Shown here: in pieces, positions 44,480-54,103 of the stretch
Position numbering within the stretch: the first letter of the stretch is position 1
Layout of the letters: every line of letters begins with the position of its first letter
NCBI RefSeq assembly: GCF_001544795.2
Contig: NZ_FCOI02000016.1
Location: 98,865 to 162,864 of the forward strand
Length of the DNA stretch: 64,000 nt
Direction of reading: 5' to 3'
Source: Caballeronia temeraria
Lineage (GTDB): Bacteria > Pseudomonadota > Gammaproteobacteria > Burkholderiales > Burkholderiaceae
Made by a program: the position numbers and the translations under genes
Notes under the pieces: model-generated
Seen by the model: the letters and a program-made list of their open reading frames with translations, nothing else
Told to the model about the DNA's origin: nothing
Database searches by the model: none

Positions 44480-47400
44480 ATGATCCGAAAATCCGATTCC
44501 ACGGCCGATCCGCTTCACGGCTTTCATCCCGCCGTCGCCGGCTGGTTCCGCTCGCGCTTTTCCGCGCCGACCGCCGCGCAGGCGCGCGCGTGGCCGCTCG
44601 TGCACGCGCGCCGCTCGACGCTCGTCGCCGCGCCGACGGGCTCGGGCAAGACGCTCACCGCGTTTCTCGCGGCCATCGACGAACTGGTGCGCGATGGCAT
44701 CGCATGCGGCGGGGCGCTGCCGGACGAGACGCGCGTCGTCTATGTGTCGCCGCTGAAGGCGCTGTCGAACGACATTCACGTGAATCTGGAAGAACCGCTC
44801 GCGGGTATCGCGCAGACCCTGCGCGAATCCGGCGTCGCCGCGCCAAAGATTCGCGCGGCCGTGCGCACCGGCGACACGACGCAGCAAGAGCGCAATGCGG
44901 TCAGAAAGCGCCCGCCGCACATCCTCGTGACGACGCCGGAATCGCTCTATGTGCTGCTGTCGTCCGATTCGGGCCGCGCGATGCTGTCGAGCACGCGCAC
45001 CGTGATCGTCGACGAAATCCATGCGGTCGCGGGCAGCAAGCGCGGCTCGCATCTGAGCCTGTCGCTCGCGCGGCTCGACGCGCTGTGCGAGGAAGCGGGC
45101 GGGCAGCGTCCGGTGCGCGTGGGTTTATCGGCGACGCAAAAGCCGATCGAGCTCGTCGCGAAGTTTCTCGTCGGTGAAAGCGAGCCGGGCGAAATCGTCG
45201 ATGTCGGCCACGTCCGCGCGCGCGATCTCGCGCTCGACATTCCGCCGACGCCGCTCGAAGCGATCATGTCCAACGACACGTGGGAGCGCGTGTACGACCG
45301 TCTCGCGGAACTCGCCGGGCAGCATCGCACGACGCTCGTGTTCGTCAACACGCGCCGCATGGCCGAGCGCGCGGCGCGGCATCTGACCGAGCGGCTCGGC
45401 AAGGAAGCCGTCGCCGCGCATCACGGCAGTCTCGCGCGGGAGCATCGGCTGGAGGCGGAGCAGCGGCTCAAGCGCGGCGAATTGCGCGTGCTGATCGCGA
45501 CCGCTTCGCTGGAGCTCGGCATCGATATCGGCGATGTCGATCTCGTCTGCCAGATCGGCTCGCCCGGTTCGATCGGCGCGTTCTTGCAGCGTGTCGGACG
45601 CTCGGGGCATCACGTCGGCGGCGTGCCGAAAGGCCGGCTTTTTCCGACGTCGCGCGACGATCTGATCGAATGCACGGCGCTCCTCGACTGCGTGCGGCGC
45701 GGCGAACTCGATGCGCTGACAATTCCGCACGCGCCGCTCGACGTGCTCGCGCAGCAGATCACCGCCGAAGTCGCGTGCCGCGAGTGGGGCGAGGACGAGC
45801 TTTTCGCGCGCATCACGCGGGCCTATCCGTATGCGACGCTCGACCGCGCGCATTACGAGGCCGTGCTGCGCACGCTCGCGGAAGGCTATACCGGGCGGCA
45901 GGGCGTGCGCGCGGCGTATGTGCATCGCGACGCGGTCTCGCGCACGCTGCGCGGCCGGCGCGGCGGCAAGCTGACGGCGGTGACCTCGGGCGGCGCGATT
46001 CCCGACAACGCCGATTTCGCCGTGATCCTCGAGCCGCAGGGCTTGCAGATCGGCACGGTGAACGAGGATTTCGCCGTCGAAAGCCTTGCGGGCGATATCT
46101 TCCAGCTCGGCAACACGTCGTACCGGATCGTGCGTGTGGAGGGCGGGCGCGTGCGCGTCGAGAACGCGAACGGCCAGCCGCCGAACATCCCGTTCTGGCT
46201 CGGCGAAGCGCCGGGCCGCAGCGACGAGCTTTCGCACGCCATCGCGCGGCTGCGCAATGAGATCGATGCAAGGCTCGCGCAAGGCACCGTCGATGAAACC
46301 GTGGCGTGGCTCGCGCAAGCGACGAGCATCGATGGCGAAGCGGCGCGGCAGATCGTCGACTATCTGGCGCGTTCGCGCGCTGCTCTGACCGTGCTGCCGA
46401 CGCAGGACACGCTCGTTATGGAGCGTTTCTTCGACGAATCCGGCGGCACGCAACTGGTCATTCACGCGCCGTTCGGCAGCCGCGTGAATCGCGCGTGGGG
46501 GCTCGCGTTGCGCAAGCGCTTCTGCCGCACGTTCAACTTCGAGCTGCAGGCGGCGGCCACCGAGGACGCCATCGTGCTGTCGCTGACGGGTAGCCACAGC
46601 TTCGCGCTCGATGACGTCTGGCGCTATCTGAAATCCGCGACAGCCGAGCACGTACTGATTCAGGCAGTGCTCGACGCGCCGCTCTTCGGCGTGCGCTGGC
46701 GCTGGAACGCGACCAACGCGCTCGCGCTGCCGCGCTACACCGGCGGGCGCAAGGTCGCGCCGCAACTGCAGCGCATGAAGAGCGAGGATCTGCTCGCGGC
46801 GGTGTTTCCGGATCAGGTCGCGTGCGCGGAGAACATCGCGGGCGAACGCGAGGTGCCGGCGCATCCGCTCGTCGAGCAGACCATCGACGATTGCCTGCAC
46901 GACGCGATGGACGCCGACGCATGGCTCGCGCTTCTTCGACGCATCGAAACGGGCGATGTCCGGCTCGTCACGCGCGAGTTGCCGGCGCCGTCGCCGCTCG
47001 CGGCCGAGATTCTGTCGGCGCGGCCGTACGCATTCCTCGACGATGCGCCGCTCGAAGAACGCCGCACGCAGGCCGTGCTCGCGCGACGCTGGAGCGATCC
47101 GCAATCCGCGGACGATCTCGGCGCGCTCGATCCCGAAGCCATCGCGAGCGTGCGCGAGGAAGCGTGGCCCGAGGTCACGAGCGCCGATGAAATGCACGAG
47201 GCGCTGTCGATGCTCGCCTGCATCGCCGATGCCGAAGCCCAGCGCAATCCGCAATGGATCGCGTGGCTCGACGCGCTCGCGCACTCGGGCCGCGCGACGC
47301 GCCTGCAGATCGCGGAGCACGACGCGCTGTGGACGCCCGTCGAACGTCTCGCGTGCGTGCGCGCCGTCTACGTGCACGCGCCGATGCATCCGCCGCTGAC

Positions 47401-48853
47401 GCCGCCGCCCGGTTTCGACGATGCCTGGGCGCCCGACGATGCGCTCGTCGAAATCGTGCGCGCGCGGCTGTCCGGGTTCGGGCCGCTGAGCGTGCCGGAG
47501 ATCGCGCGGCCGCTCGCGTTGCCGGCATCGGCGATCGCGCTCGCGTTGACGCGGCTCGAAGCGCAAGGCTACGTGATGCGCGGCCGGTTCACGCCGGGCG
47601 CAGAGGCCGACGAGTGGTGCGAGCGGCATCTGCTCGCGCGGATTCATCGCTATACGGTGCGGCGGCTGCGTCGCGAGATCGAGCCGGTCGAGCGCCAGGA
47701 TTTCATGCGCTTTCTGCTCGAATGGCAGCGCGTCGCACCCGATTCACATGGCGCGGGCCGCGACGCGCTCGGCGCCGTGCTCGAACAGCTCGAAGGATTC
47801 GAGGCGCCCGCCGTCGCGTGGGAGGAAGAGATTCTGCCGGCGCGCATCGCGGATTATTCCGGGATGTGGCTCGACGATCTGTGCCGCGCCGGCAAGCTCG
47901 TGTGGACGCGTCCGGCGGGACGGTCGCGCGCGTCGGGCGGCCCGGTGCGCGGCACGCCGATCGTGCTGCTGCCACGCCGTCATCTGGATGCGTGGAACGC
48001 GCTCATGCGCCCCGGCGACGCGCCGCAGCTTTCATCGCGCGCCGAACGCGTGTTCGATGCCCTGAACGCGCACGGCGCGATGTTCTTCGACGAACTGCTC
48101 TCCGACGCGCGTCTCCTGCGCACCGAGCTCGAAGACGCGCTTGGCGAACTGGTGGCGCTCGGACTCGTCAACGCCGACAGCTTCGCGGGCCTGCGCGCGC
48201 TGCTCGCGCCCGCGGCGAAGCGCAACGCGTTCGCGCGGCGTCCGAGACGCGGCGGTCTGTTCATCGGCGGAATGGACGATGCGGGGCGCTGGGCGCTCCT
48301 GCGCCGCGCAAAGCCCGACGACGCGCGCGAAGACGGCGATCTCGAACACGTCGCGATGACGCTCTTGCGGCGTTATGGCGTCGTGTTCTGGCGTCTGCTG
48401 GAGCGCGAGGCCGAGTGGCTGCCGCCGTGGCGCGATCTGCTGCGTGTTTATCATCGGCTGGAAGCGCGCGGCGAGATTCGCGGCGGGCGGTTCGTCGCCG
48501 GGCTCGCGGGTGAGCAATTCGCGCTGCCCGAAGCCGTGCCGCTGCTGCGCGACATGCGCAAGCGCCCGAAGGACGGCGCATTCGTGGCGCTCTCGGCGGT
48601 CGATCCGCTCAATCTGGTCGGCACCTTGCTGCCGGGAGAAAAAGTGCCGGCGCTCGCGGGCAATCGCGTGCTGTATCGCGACGGCGTGCCGGTCGGCGCG
48701 GTGATCGCGGGCAAGACGCGTTATTTCGGCGATGTCGACGCAGAAGGGCGCGAGCGCATGCGTCTCGCGCTCGTCAAGCGCACGGCGCGTTCGCTGGGCA
48801 CGCCGGCAATCGGAAGCGGGATGACGGGCACGGGCATACCGGTGCGCCATTGA
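44480..48853 (+). CDS. lhr: Large ATP-dependent helicase Lhr
   Basis: The 1457-residue superfamily 2 helicase has Walker A APTGSGKT at 51-58, DEIH at 178-181, then the RecA-like second domain with FVNTRRMAERAARHL, ATASLELGIDIGDVDLV and the arginine motif QRVGRSGH. A winged helix and the long Lhr C-terminal region follow (residues about 450-1457), so this is the full-length Lhr form rather than the short Lhr-core. It translocates 3'-5' on single-stranded DNA and is linked to DNA repair. No metallophosphoesterase/ligase partner genes flank it. ATG 44480 is the natural start. Confidence 0.95.
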   Translation: MIRKSDSTADPLHGFHPAVAGWFRSRFSAPTAAQARAWPLVHARRSTLVAAPTGSGKTLTAFLAAIDELVRDGIACGGALPDETRVVYVSPLKALSNDIHVNLEEPLAGIAQTLRESGVAAPKIRAAVRTGDTTQQERNAVRKRPPHILVTTPESLYVLLSSDSGRAMLSSTRTVIVDEIHAVAGSKRGSHLSLSLARLDALCEEAGGQRPVRVGLSATQKPIELVAKFLVGESEPGEIVDVGHVRARDLALDIPPTPLEAIMSNDTWERVYDRLAELAGQHRTTLVFVNTRRMAERAARHLTERLGKEAVAAHHGSLAREHRLEAEQRLKRGELRVLIATASLELGIDIGDVDLVCQIGSPGSIGAFLQRVGRSGHHVGGVPKGRLFPTSRDDLIECTALLDCVRRGELDALTIPHAPLDVLAQQITAEVACREWGEDELFARITRAYPYATLDRAHYEAVLRTLAEGYTGRQGVRAAYVHRDAVSRTLRGRRGGKLTAVTSGGAIPDNADFAVILEPQGLQIGTVNEDFAVESLAGDIFQLGNTSYRIVRVEGGRVRVENANGQPPNIPFWLGEAPGRSDELSHAIARLRNEIDARLAQGTVDETVAWLAQATSIDGEAARQIVDYLARSRAALTVLPTQDTLVMERFFDESGGTQLVIHAPFGSRVNRAWGLALRKRFCRTFNFELQAAATEDAIVLSLTGSHSFALDDVWRYLKSATAEHVLIQAVLDAPLFGVRWRWNATNALALPRYTGGRKVAPQLQRMKSEDLLAAVFPDQVACAENIAGEREVPAHPLVEQTIDDCLHDAMDADAWLALLRRIETGDVRLVTRELPAPSPLAAEILSARPYAFLDDAPLEERRTQAVLARRWSDPQSADDLGALDPEAIASVREEAWPEVTSADEMHEALSMLACIADAEAQRNPQWIAWLDALAHSGRATRLQIAEHDALWTPVERLACVRAVYVHAPMHPPLTPPPGFDDAWAPDDALVEIVRARLSGFGPLSVPEIARPLALPASAIALALTRLEAQGYVMRGRFTPGAEADEWCERHLLARIHRYTVRRLRREIEPVERQDFMRFLLEWQRVAPDSHGAGRDALGAVLEQLEGFEAPAVAWEEEILPARIADYSGMWLDDLCRAGKLVWTRPAGRSRASGGPVRGTPIVLLPRRHLDAWNALMRPGDAPQLSSRAERVFDALNAHGAMFFDELLSDARLLRTELEDALGELVALGLVNADSFAGLRALLAPAAKRNAFARRPRRGGLFIGGMDDAGRWALLRRAKPDDAREDGDLEHVAMTLLRRYGVVFWRLLEREAEWLPPWRDLLRVYHRLEARGEIRGGRFVAGLAGEQFALPEAVPLLRDMRKRPKDGAFVALSAVDPLNLVGTLLPGEKVPALAGNRVLYRDGVPVGAVIAGKTRYFGDVDAEGRERMRLALVKRTARSLGTPAIGSGMTGTGIPVRH

Positions 48854-48854
48854 T

Positions 48855-48881
48855 GCAGCGAGGGACGCGATCCCTCGCTGC
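48855..48881. terminator. Hairpin between lhr and the convergent peptide gene
   Basis: GCAGCGAGGGA and TCCCTCGCTGC form a perfect 11-bp stem with loop CGCGA, one base after the lhr stop. It has no T-run on either side, but it is the only terminator-like element between these convergent genes. Confidence 0.55.
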
Positions 48882-48889
48882 GATCGACA

Positions 48890-49111
48890 TTATTTCTTCG
48901 TGACGATCTTGGTGGTGAACGGTCCGGTCTGCGCGGCGGGCACGTCCTTCACGGGCACGCCGGGATAGTCGACGACACGGTTTCCGCTCGACGCCGGCCG
49001 GATGCGAAACAACGGCCGCACGCCATCGCGCGCGCCGCCGACGATCGTATGCATCGCCTGCCGGTCGAGTTCGACGCTGTCGGCGAGATCCCTGATTTTG
49101 ATGACGGGCAT
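48890..49111 (-). CDS. Small peptide with double-glycine leader-like N-terminus
   Basis: A 73-residue product from ATG 49111, preceded by a strong GGAGGAA site. The N-terminal 25 residues read like a peptide-export leader: acidic and Leu-containing (IRDLADSVELDRQAMHTIVGG) with Gly-Gly at about 25-26, i.e. the ELDR-x-AM-x-x-I-x-GG pattern of natural-product precursors. The remaining 47 residues are Pro, Val, Arg and Lys-rich and lack Cys. No maturation enzyme or C39 peptidase-transporter is in the window. It could be an orphan bacteriocin-like precursor; the assignment is by pattern only. Confidence 0.65.
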   Translation of the reverse strand: MPVIKIRDLADSVELDRQAMHTIVGGARDGVRPLFRIRPASSGNRVVDYPGVPVKDVPAAQTGPFTTKIVTKK

Positions 49112-49566
49112 GGATGCTTCCTCCAGAGTGGGGAGTCGCAATCGAGTATAGACAATACGTGCCGGACGCACCGGAGCGACTCGCTGATCCGGTGCGCCGT
49201 TCACCGGTTGTGAAACGCCGATGACGCTTGTGAACGCCAATGGCGGCAAAAGGCGCATGCCTTCTGCCGCAAAGGACGATCGCGTAAAGCGAGGCGAATC
49301 GCGTGCCAATGGCGAGCGAAACACGCAAGGGCTTGATTTGCTGATGCTTTTCGCCATCTCGCACACTCCAGCGCCGCGCATATCGGCGCTGCCGCGCCAA
49401 CACTCGTCATCGTTGTGTCGGTCTCCGAACGACATGTGCGCGATGCCGCTCATGATCGAAAACGCCATTTGCGAAAGCGCCATGTGAAGGCTAGTATCGA
49501 ACGAGAACCGGGGTTTTGTTACGACAAGTAGCAGTTGATCGATTGGAGCCGCGTCGCGTCGCACAG
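49112..49566. other. Intergenic region before the kinase gene
   Basis: These 455 bp separate two divergent genes. Short open frames exist on both strands, and the minus-strand one is continuous with the peptide gene, but none has a ribosome site or family resemblance. I see no clear promoter consensus. Confidence 0.3.
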
Positions 49567-51717
49567 ATGACAAGTTTTGCGCAAGCGATTCGTACATATC
49601 GGGGCGACGGCGGGTCGCGCGACGAGTTCTTTGCTGGAGTGGACGGCGCACTGGCGACCGAGCAGACTCCGCCGAAGCAACTCATGGACATCCTCGACGA
49701 GGAGCACGCGGCACGACCGTTGCCGCCCGACATTTACGCGGCCATCCGCCGCCGCATCGAGCATGCGGCACGCATGCGCCCCGAAGCCGATTCCCCCACC
49801 GGACCCGCGAGCCGCGACGAAACGCGGCTGCAGACCTCGCCAGGCTTCGCGCCGCCGCCATCGCGCGATCCGAGCAGCGGCACCGGCAGCCAGGCCACGC
49901 AGGTCATGGTCGATCACGACCAGCCGATGAAGGGCGTCGGCGACACGCTCAACAGCCGTTTCGTGCTGGAAGAGTGTCTGGGCATCGGCGGGATGGGAAC
50001 GGTGTACAAGGCGCTCGATCTGCGCAAGCTCGAAGCGTCGGATCGACGGCCGTATGTCGCGATCAAGGTGCTCAATCTCCAGTTCCGCGGCAATCCGAAA
50101 TCGCTGATCGCGTTGCAGCGCGAGGCGCGCAAGGCGCAGCAGCTCGCGCATCGGAACATCGTCACGGTCTACGATTTCGATCGCGATGGTCAGGTCGTCT
50201 ATCTGACGATGGAATATCTGTCCGGCCAGCCGATGTCGCGCTTGCTTCGGAACCCGAATTTCAAGGGCATGCCGTTCGCCGAGGTCTTCCCGATCCTGAA
50301 GGGCATGGCCAACGCGCTCGCCTATGCCCATGAACGCGGCTTCGTGCACTGCGACTTCAAGCCCGCGAACGTGTTTCTGACCGATACGTCGGAAGTGAAG
50401 GTGATCGATTTCGGCATCTCGCGCGTGATCCAGCGGCCCGAGGAAGAGACCGAGGCGACCGTCTTCGATCCCGGCAGTCTCGGCGCGCTCACGCCCGCCT
50501 ACGCGAGCCCGGAAATGCTGGAGCATCGCGAGCCCGATCCGCGCGACGATATCTACGCGCTCGGCTGCATCACGTACGAATTGCTGACGGGCAAGCACCC
50601 GTTCGAGCGCGTGCCCGCGCTGCAGGCGAAAAGCGCGGGCATGAAGCCGCAGCGACCCGAGCATCTCGGCAACAAGCAGTGGAAAGCGCTGAAGGCCGCC
50701 CTCGCGTTCGAGCGCGAGGCGAGGACGCCGAGCGTCACGCAATTTTTCGAAGAGATCGGCGAGGATCATGCGCCGTCGCCGCCGGGCAAGGCGAAGAAGC
50801 GCGGTGGGCCGAAACTCGCGATCGGCGCGGCGGCGGTCGCGGTGGTGCTCGTCGCGGGCGCGGGATACTACTTCTACGATCAGTCGAAAGGCGGCGAAGA
50901 GTCCGCGCGCGTCGCGCCGTCAGTTCCGTCGGCTCCGTCCGATGAAAGCGCGTCGGGCGCGGTCACGCCGCATGCGCCAACGAACGCTGCGCCGGCACCC
51001 ACCGTGGCGGTCACGCCCGCCGTGCCCGCGACGCCCATTCCCGAACTCACGATGGCCGCCGTCACGCCCGTGCTCGCGAGCGTGCCGTGCTCGGCGCTCG
51101 TCGCATCGGTGCACGATCAGACCGTCGACGTACAGGGCTTCGTGTCGCAGAAGTACGGTCTCGCGAAACTGAAGGAAGCGCTCGGCCGCGTGCCCGGCGT
51201 GAAGACGACAAACTTCGGCGTGCAGCAGGTCGCCGACGACAAGTGCGATCTGCTCAAGGTGTACGGCCCGTTCTGGACGGCCAACCGGCAGACGGGCAGG
51301 CCGGCGTCGGTGCATACCCGCTCGCGCGCGACGCGCCTGACCGAAGGCGATCCGCTCATCATCGATCTGATGACGCCAGGGTTCGAGTCCTACGTCAACG
51401 TCGACTATTTCATGCTCGATGGCAGCGTCGTGCATCTCGTGCCCAACACGCGTTCGCGCGACAACCAGGCGCCTGCGAACTACACGGCGACCATCGGTAC
51501 GATGGGCGACTGGGTCGTCGGCAAGCCGTTCGGTTCGGAGATGATCGTGCTGACGGTCACGCCCGCGCCGCTCTTCGACTCGGCGCGCCCCGACAGCGAG
51601 GCGAAGCCCGAATATCTGCGCGCCGTCGAGAAACGGCTCTCCGCGCTCGCGGGCAAGTACGGCCGCGACCGCGTGGCCGTCGATATCTTCCAGATCACGA
51701 CGCAGGCGAAGAAGTAA
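49567..51717 (+). CDS. Membrane Ser/Thr protein kinase with periplasmic C-terminal domain
   Basis: A 716-residue Hanks-type kinase from ATG 49567. Residues 131-400 form the kinase domain: glycine loop GIGGMGTVYKA (139-149), Lys167, catalytic loop HCDFKPAN with Asp263, and DFG 281-283. The Arg of the usual HRD is replaced by Cys, making it a non-RD kinase. One membrane helix lies at about 416-437, followed by a Pro/Ala linker and a periplasmic part with a BON-like segment (DVQGFVSQKYGLAKLKEAL) and a DUF4384-like segment. The N-terminal 110 residues are unlike known domains. No phosphatase gene is adjacent. Confidence 0.88.
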   Translation: MTSFAQAIRTYRGDGGSRDEFFAGVDGALATEQTPPKQLMDILDEEHAARPLPPDIYAAIRRRIEHAARMRPEADSPTGPASRDETRLQTSPGFAPPPSRDPSSGTGSQATQVMVDHDQPMKGVGDTLNSRFVLEECLGIGGMGTVYKALDLRKLEASDRRPYVAIKVLNLQFRGNPKSLIALQREARKAQQLAHRNIVTVYDFDRDGQVVYLTMEYLSGQPMSRLLRNPNFKGMPFAEVFPILKGMANALAYAHERGFVHCDFKPANVFLTDTSEVKVIDFGISRVIQRPEEETEATVFDPGSLGALTPAYASPEMLEHREPDPRDDIYALGCITYELLTGKHPFERVPALQAKSAGMKPQRPEHLGNKQWKALKAALAFEREARTPSVTQFFEEIGEDHAPSPPGKAKKRGGPKLAIGAAAVAVVLVAGAGYYFYDQSKGGEESARVAPSVPSAPSDESASGAVTPHAPTNAAPAPTVAVTPAVPATPIPELTMAAVTPVLASVPCSALVASVHDQTVDVQGFVSQKYGLAKLKEALGRVPGVKTTNFGVQQVADDKCDLLKVYGPFWTANRQTGRPASVHTRSRATRLTEGDPLIIDLMTPGFESYVNVDYFMLDGSVVHLVPNTRSRDNQAPANYTATIGTMGDWVVGKPFGSEMIVLTVTPAPLFDSARPDSEAKPEYLRAVEKRLSALAGKYGRDRVAVDIFQITTQAKK

Positions 51718-51724
51718 CGCACGC

Positions 51725-52537
51725 TCAGGGTTTCGTCGCGCAAGCGAGCACGCAAGGCATCGGCAGAAGCAGTTCGCCGTGTTGCGCGTACGTTTTCACG
51801 CGCGTGCGCACTTCCTGCTCGATCGCGGCAAGCGCGCTCTTCGACTGCGCGCGCAATATCGCCGCCATGCGCACGCCGCCGTGCATCAATCCGTCGAGCG
51901 GCGTTTCGGGCAGCACGAGATGCCACGTTTGCTCGACTTCATCGGCGCGTGCATCGATGAAGCCCGCTTCGGTCAGCACGCGCACGCATTCCGCTGGATC
52001 GCCGAAGCGAAAAAAGGGCGGCGCGGGCGGCAGTCCGATATCGAGCGTGCCGTGCAGCCGTACAGCATCGAGCACCATGCCGAAACCGACCGCGCGTTCG
52101 GGCATCGCCCACGCGGTGAACGCGATGCGCCCGCGCCGGCGCAGCACGCGCGCCGCTTCGTCGAGCGCGCGTTCCGGCTCCGGAAAATGCAGCATGCCGA
52201 AGTTGATGCCGACAGCGTCGAAGCTTTCGTCGCCGAACGGCAAATGCTCGGCGTCCGCGTGCTCGAACTCGATCTCGGGATGAAGCTGACGGGCATGCGC
52301 GATCATCGACGCGGAAAAGTCGACGGCCGTCGCGGTCGCGCCGCGCTCGATGGCCGCCGCGGCGAGATTGCCGGGCCCGGCGGCGACATCGAGCATGCGG
52401 ATGCCGGGACCGACCGCCAGCGCATCGAGCAGCGCGGGATGCGACTGGACGGTCAGCCTGCCGAAATAGTCCTCGTACGACGGGACGACGTGCTCCCAGC
52501 CGTTCCTTTCGAACGCCGCGAATTCATCGAATTGCAT
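51725..52537 (-). CDS. SAM-dependent methyltransferase (class I)
   Basis: A 270-residue methyltransferase of the UbiE/Methyltransf_11 type. The SAM-binding loop is MLDVAAGPGNLA (48-59), followed by the acidic-loop ATAVDFSAS, HADAEHLPFG and the late motif RVLRRRGRIAFTAW. The C-terminal 90 residues are a variable substrate domain. No biosynthetic neighbours indicate the substrate. It is convergent with the kinase gene. Confidence 0.87.
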   Translation of the reverse strand: MQFDEFAAFERNGWEHVVPSYEDYFGRLTVQSHPALLDALAVGPGIRMLDVAAGPGNLAAAAIERGATATAVDFSASMIAHARQLHPEIEFEHADAEHLPFGDESFDAVGINFGMLHFPEPERALDEAARVLRRRGRIAFTAWAMPERAVGFGMVLDAVRLHGTLDIGLPPAPPFFRFGDPAECVRVLTEAGFIDARADEVEQTWHLVLPETPLDGLMHGGVRMAAILRAQSKSALAAIEQEVRTRVKTYAQHGELLLPMPCVLACATKP

Positions 52538-52609
52538 GACGCACCTCCGCTCGCCGCACCCAGCGGCTCGTCGTTGCCGGAGGCCGGGCCTCGTCAGGAC
52601 CGCGCGAGG

Positions 52610-53032
52610 CTAGGTCTTGGGCTTCTCCATCGAAGCTTTGAGCTCGTTCAGGGCGTCTTCCATGCGTTTGCTGACGAGCGCATAGGCTTCGGCCTGAGTC
52701 TGCTGGGTCGTGCGCGCGATGTCCTGCATGTCCGCGAGCGCGTTGTGCAGCGCGCGTTGCACGACTTCATTGGCGTTGAAGGGCGGCTGGGTCGACGTAG
52801 TGGCGAATTGTTTGGCGATGGATTCCAGATCGCCCAAGGTCCGGCGCAGGATTTCGAGTTGTTTGTCGCGCAGCGCTTCCATGCCGCCGAACGCGACGCG
52901 ATTGGTCGCCGCGAGCGCTTCCACGTCCTTGCGCCGCGATTCCATGATCGCGGTGACGTCGAACCCGGGAAGCTGGTACTGCTGGAACATGGCTGCAAAC
53001 TGGCTGAACGGATCGCTGAAATTTTGATTCAT
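52610..53032 (-). CDS. Phasin family protein
   Basis: The 140-residue protein starting at ATG 53032 has GGGAGG upstream. It opens MNQNFSDPFSQFAAMFQQYQ, continues with DVTAIMESRRKDVEALAATN and is otherwise a single long amphipathic helix pattern, the hallmark of phasins that coat polyhydroxyalkanoate granules. Length is a little shorter than PhaP1 of this group (about 180-190). A PHB depolymerase gene lies 3 kb away, consistent with PHB storage. Confidence 0.85.
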   Translation of the reverse strand: MNQNFSDPFSQFAAMFQQYQLPGFDVTAIMESRRKDVEALAATNRVAFGGMEALRDKQLEILRRTLGDLESIAKQFATTSTQPPFNANEVVQRALHNALADMQDIARTTQQTQAEAYALVSKRMEDALNELKASMEKPKT

Positions 53033-53357
53033 CGTGCCTCCCCAGGGTTCTGTCGGTCGAATGCGAGCCACTCTTGCGGGCAAGGGCGAGGATGGCCCGG
53101 GCAGCATGCGCCGTGTGCGCGAACGATCATGCCGACGCGCAGCCAGCACCTGATACTACCAATATAAGCCGTGGATTTGGGGCAAGGGAAAACACCAGAA
53201 CGAGCGGTTTCGCCGCGGTGGCCGTTCGAGGTTGATGCAGGTCAAATCGTGCCGCGCCGCGCAAACGACCATGAGATCATGGCGGCGCAACATCGGCACA
53301 TTGGCGTGCCGCGACCGCGCAGAAGGCCGACGCCGCCCGGACGGTCGGGAGAAGATC

Positions 53358-53549
53358 ATGATCAGGGGTGAAGGGCGCATCGTCGCGGCCTTGGGCGCCG
53401 TATTCGTGACGCTGGGCGGCATCGATGCGGCGCTGCGCGGGCTCCTCTTCGACGAAACCGCCGTGATGTACTACGGCGTGCTCGCGATACTCATCGGGGC
53501 TGCGTCGTTCGTCGTGATGCTCACACCGTTGCCGAGCGACGAGCCCTGA
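53358..53549 (+). CDS. Small two-helix membrane protein, 63 aa
   Basis: From ATG 53358, with GGGAGAAG upstream, the product has two hydrophobic helices (about 8-24 and 36-57) separated by RGLLFDETAVMYY. It is a plausible inner-membrane protein of unknown function. It is convergent with the following gene. Confidence 0.6.
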   Translation: MIRGEGRIVAALGAVFVTLGGIDAALRGLLFDETAVMYYGVLAILIGAASFVVMLTPLPSDEP

Positions 53550-53565
53550 CGTTTCTTCGTGCCGA

Positions 53566-53940
53566 TCAGATTCGCTCTTCGCCGGCGAATACGCCGTGCT
53601 CCGCCTTGATCTGTTCGCGATCGATACACTGCACGTGCCAGCGTCCGGTGCTCTTCAAGCCGGCGCCGTCCGCATACCACAGCACGCGTCCCGCGAGACC
53701 TTCGCACGGGCCGTCCGGCGCGTCGACATCGAGACGCTCCAGCACGCAGATCGGCTCGCCGACCTGCTGGCCGCAAATCGTCGTGCCGTTCGATCCGGAT
53801 TGCAGACCGCCCCAGTCCGGCACTTCCACTGACTGATGGCCCTCGCGCGACCATCGGCGGGTTTCCTTGTCGAGCCACAGGATGGCGTAGGCCGCCGATT
53901 GCGCGCCTTCGAAGCCATCCAGCTTGACCGTGATACGCAT
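53566..53940 (-). CDS. Conserved hypothetical protein, 124 aa
   Basis: The 124-residue soluble protein starts at ATG 53940 with GGAGGA seven bases ahead. It has a beta-rich first half (RITVKLDGFEGAQSAAYAIL), then VPDWGGLQSGSNGTTICGQQ and a C-terminal half ending DREQIKAEHGVFAGEERI. No motif assigns a role. A longer upstream frame is open but unsupported. Confidence 0.65.
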   Translation of the reverse strand: MRITVKLDGFEGAQSAAYAILWLDKETRRWSREGHQSVEVPDWGGLQSGSNGTTICGQQVGEPICVLERLDVDAPDGPCEGLAGRVLWYADGAGLKSTGRWHVQCIDREQIKAEHGVFAGEERI

Positions 53941-54103
53941 GTCATCCTCCATGAAACGATTTCGATGGACGAGACGCTCGGCACTTTCGCCGGCCATGAG
54001 CGTCATCGGTTGAATGGCGGCTTGCACCGCGCGTATTGTTAAGGCGTTGCGACGCGATCCCGGGACCGCGGTGAAAGGTTCGAACCGTGCGCGACGAAGA
54101 AGT

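Noticed and set aside
45125..47647. A minus-strand open frame of 840 codons inside lhr
   Set aside because: It is antisense to conserved helicase sequence, Arg/His-rich and without start signals.
49201..49487. Short frames on both strands before the kinase gene
   Set aside because: No ribosome sites or recognisable features; they may be chance in GC-rich DNA.
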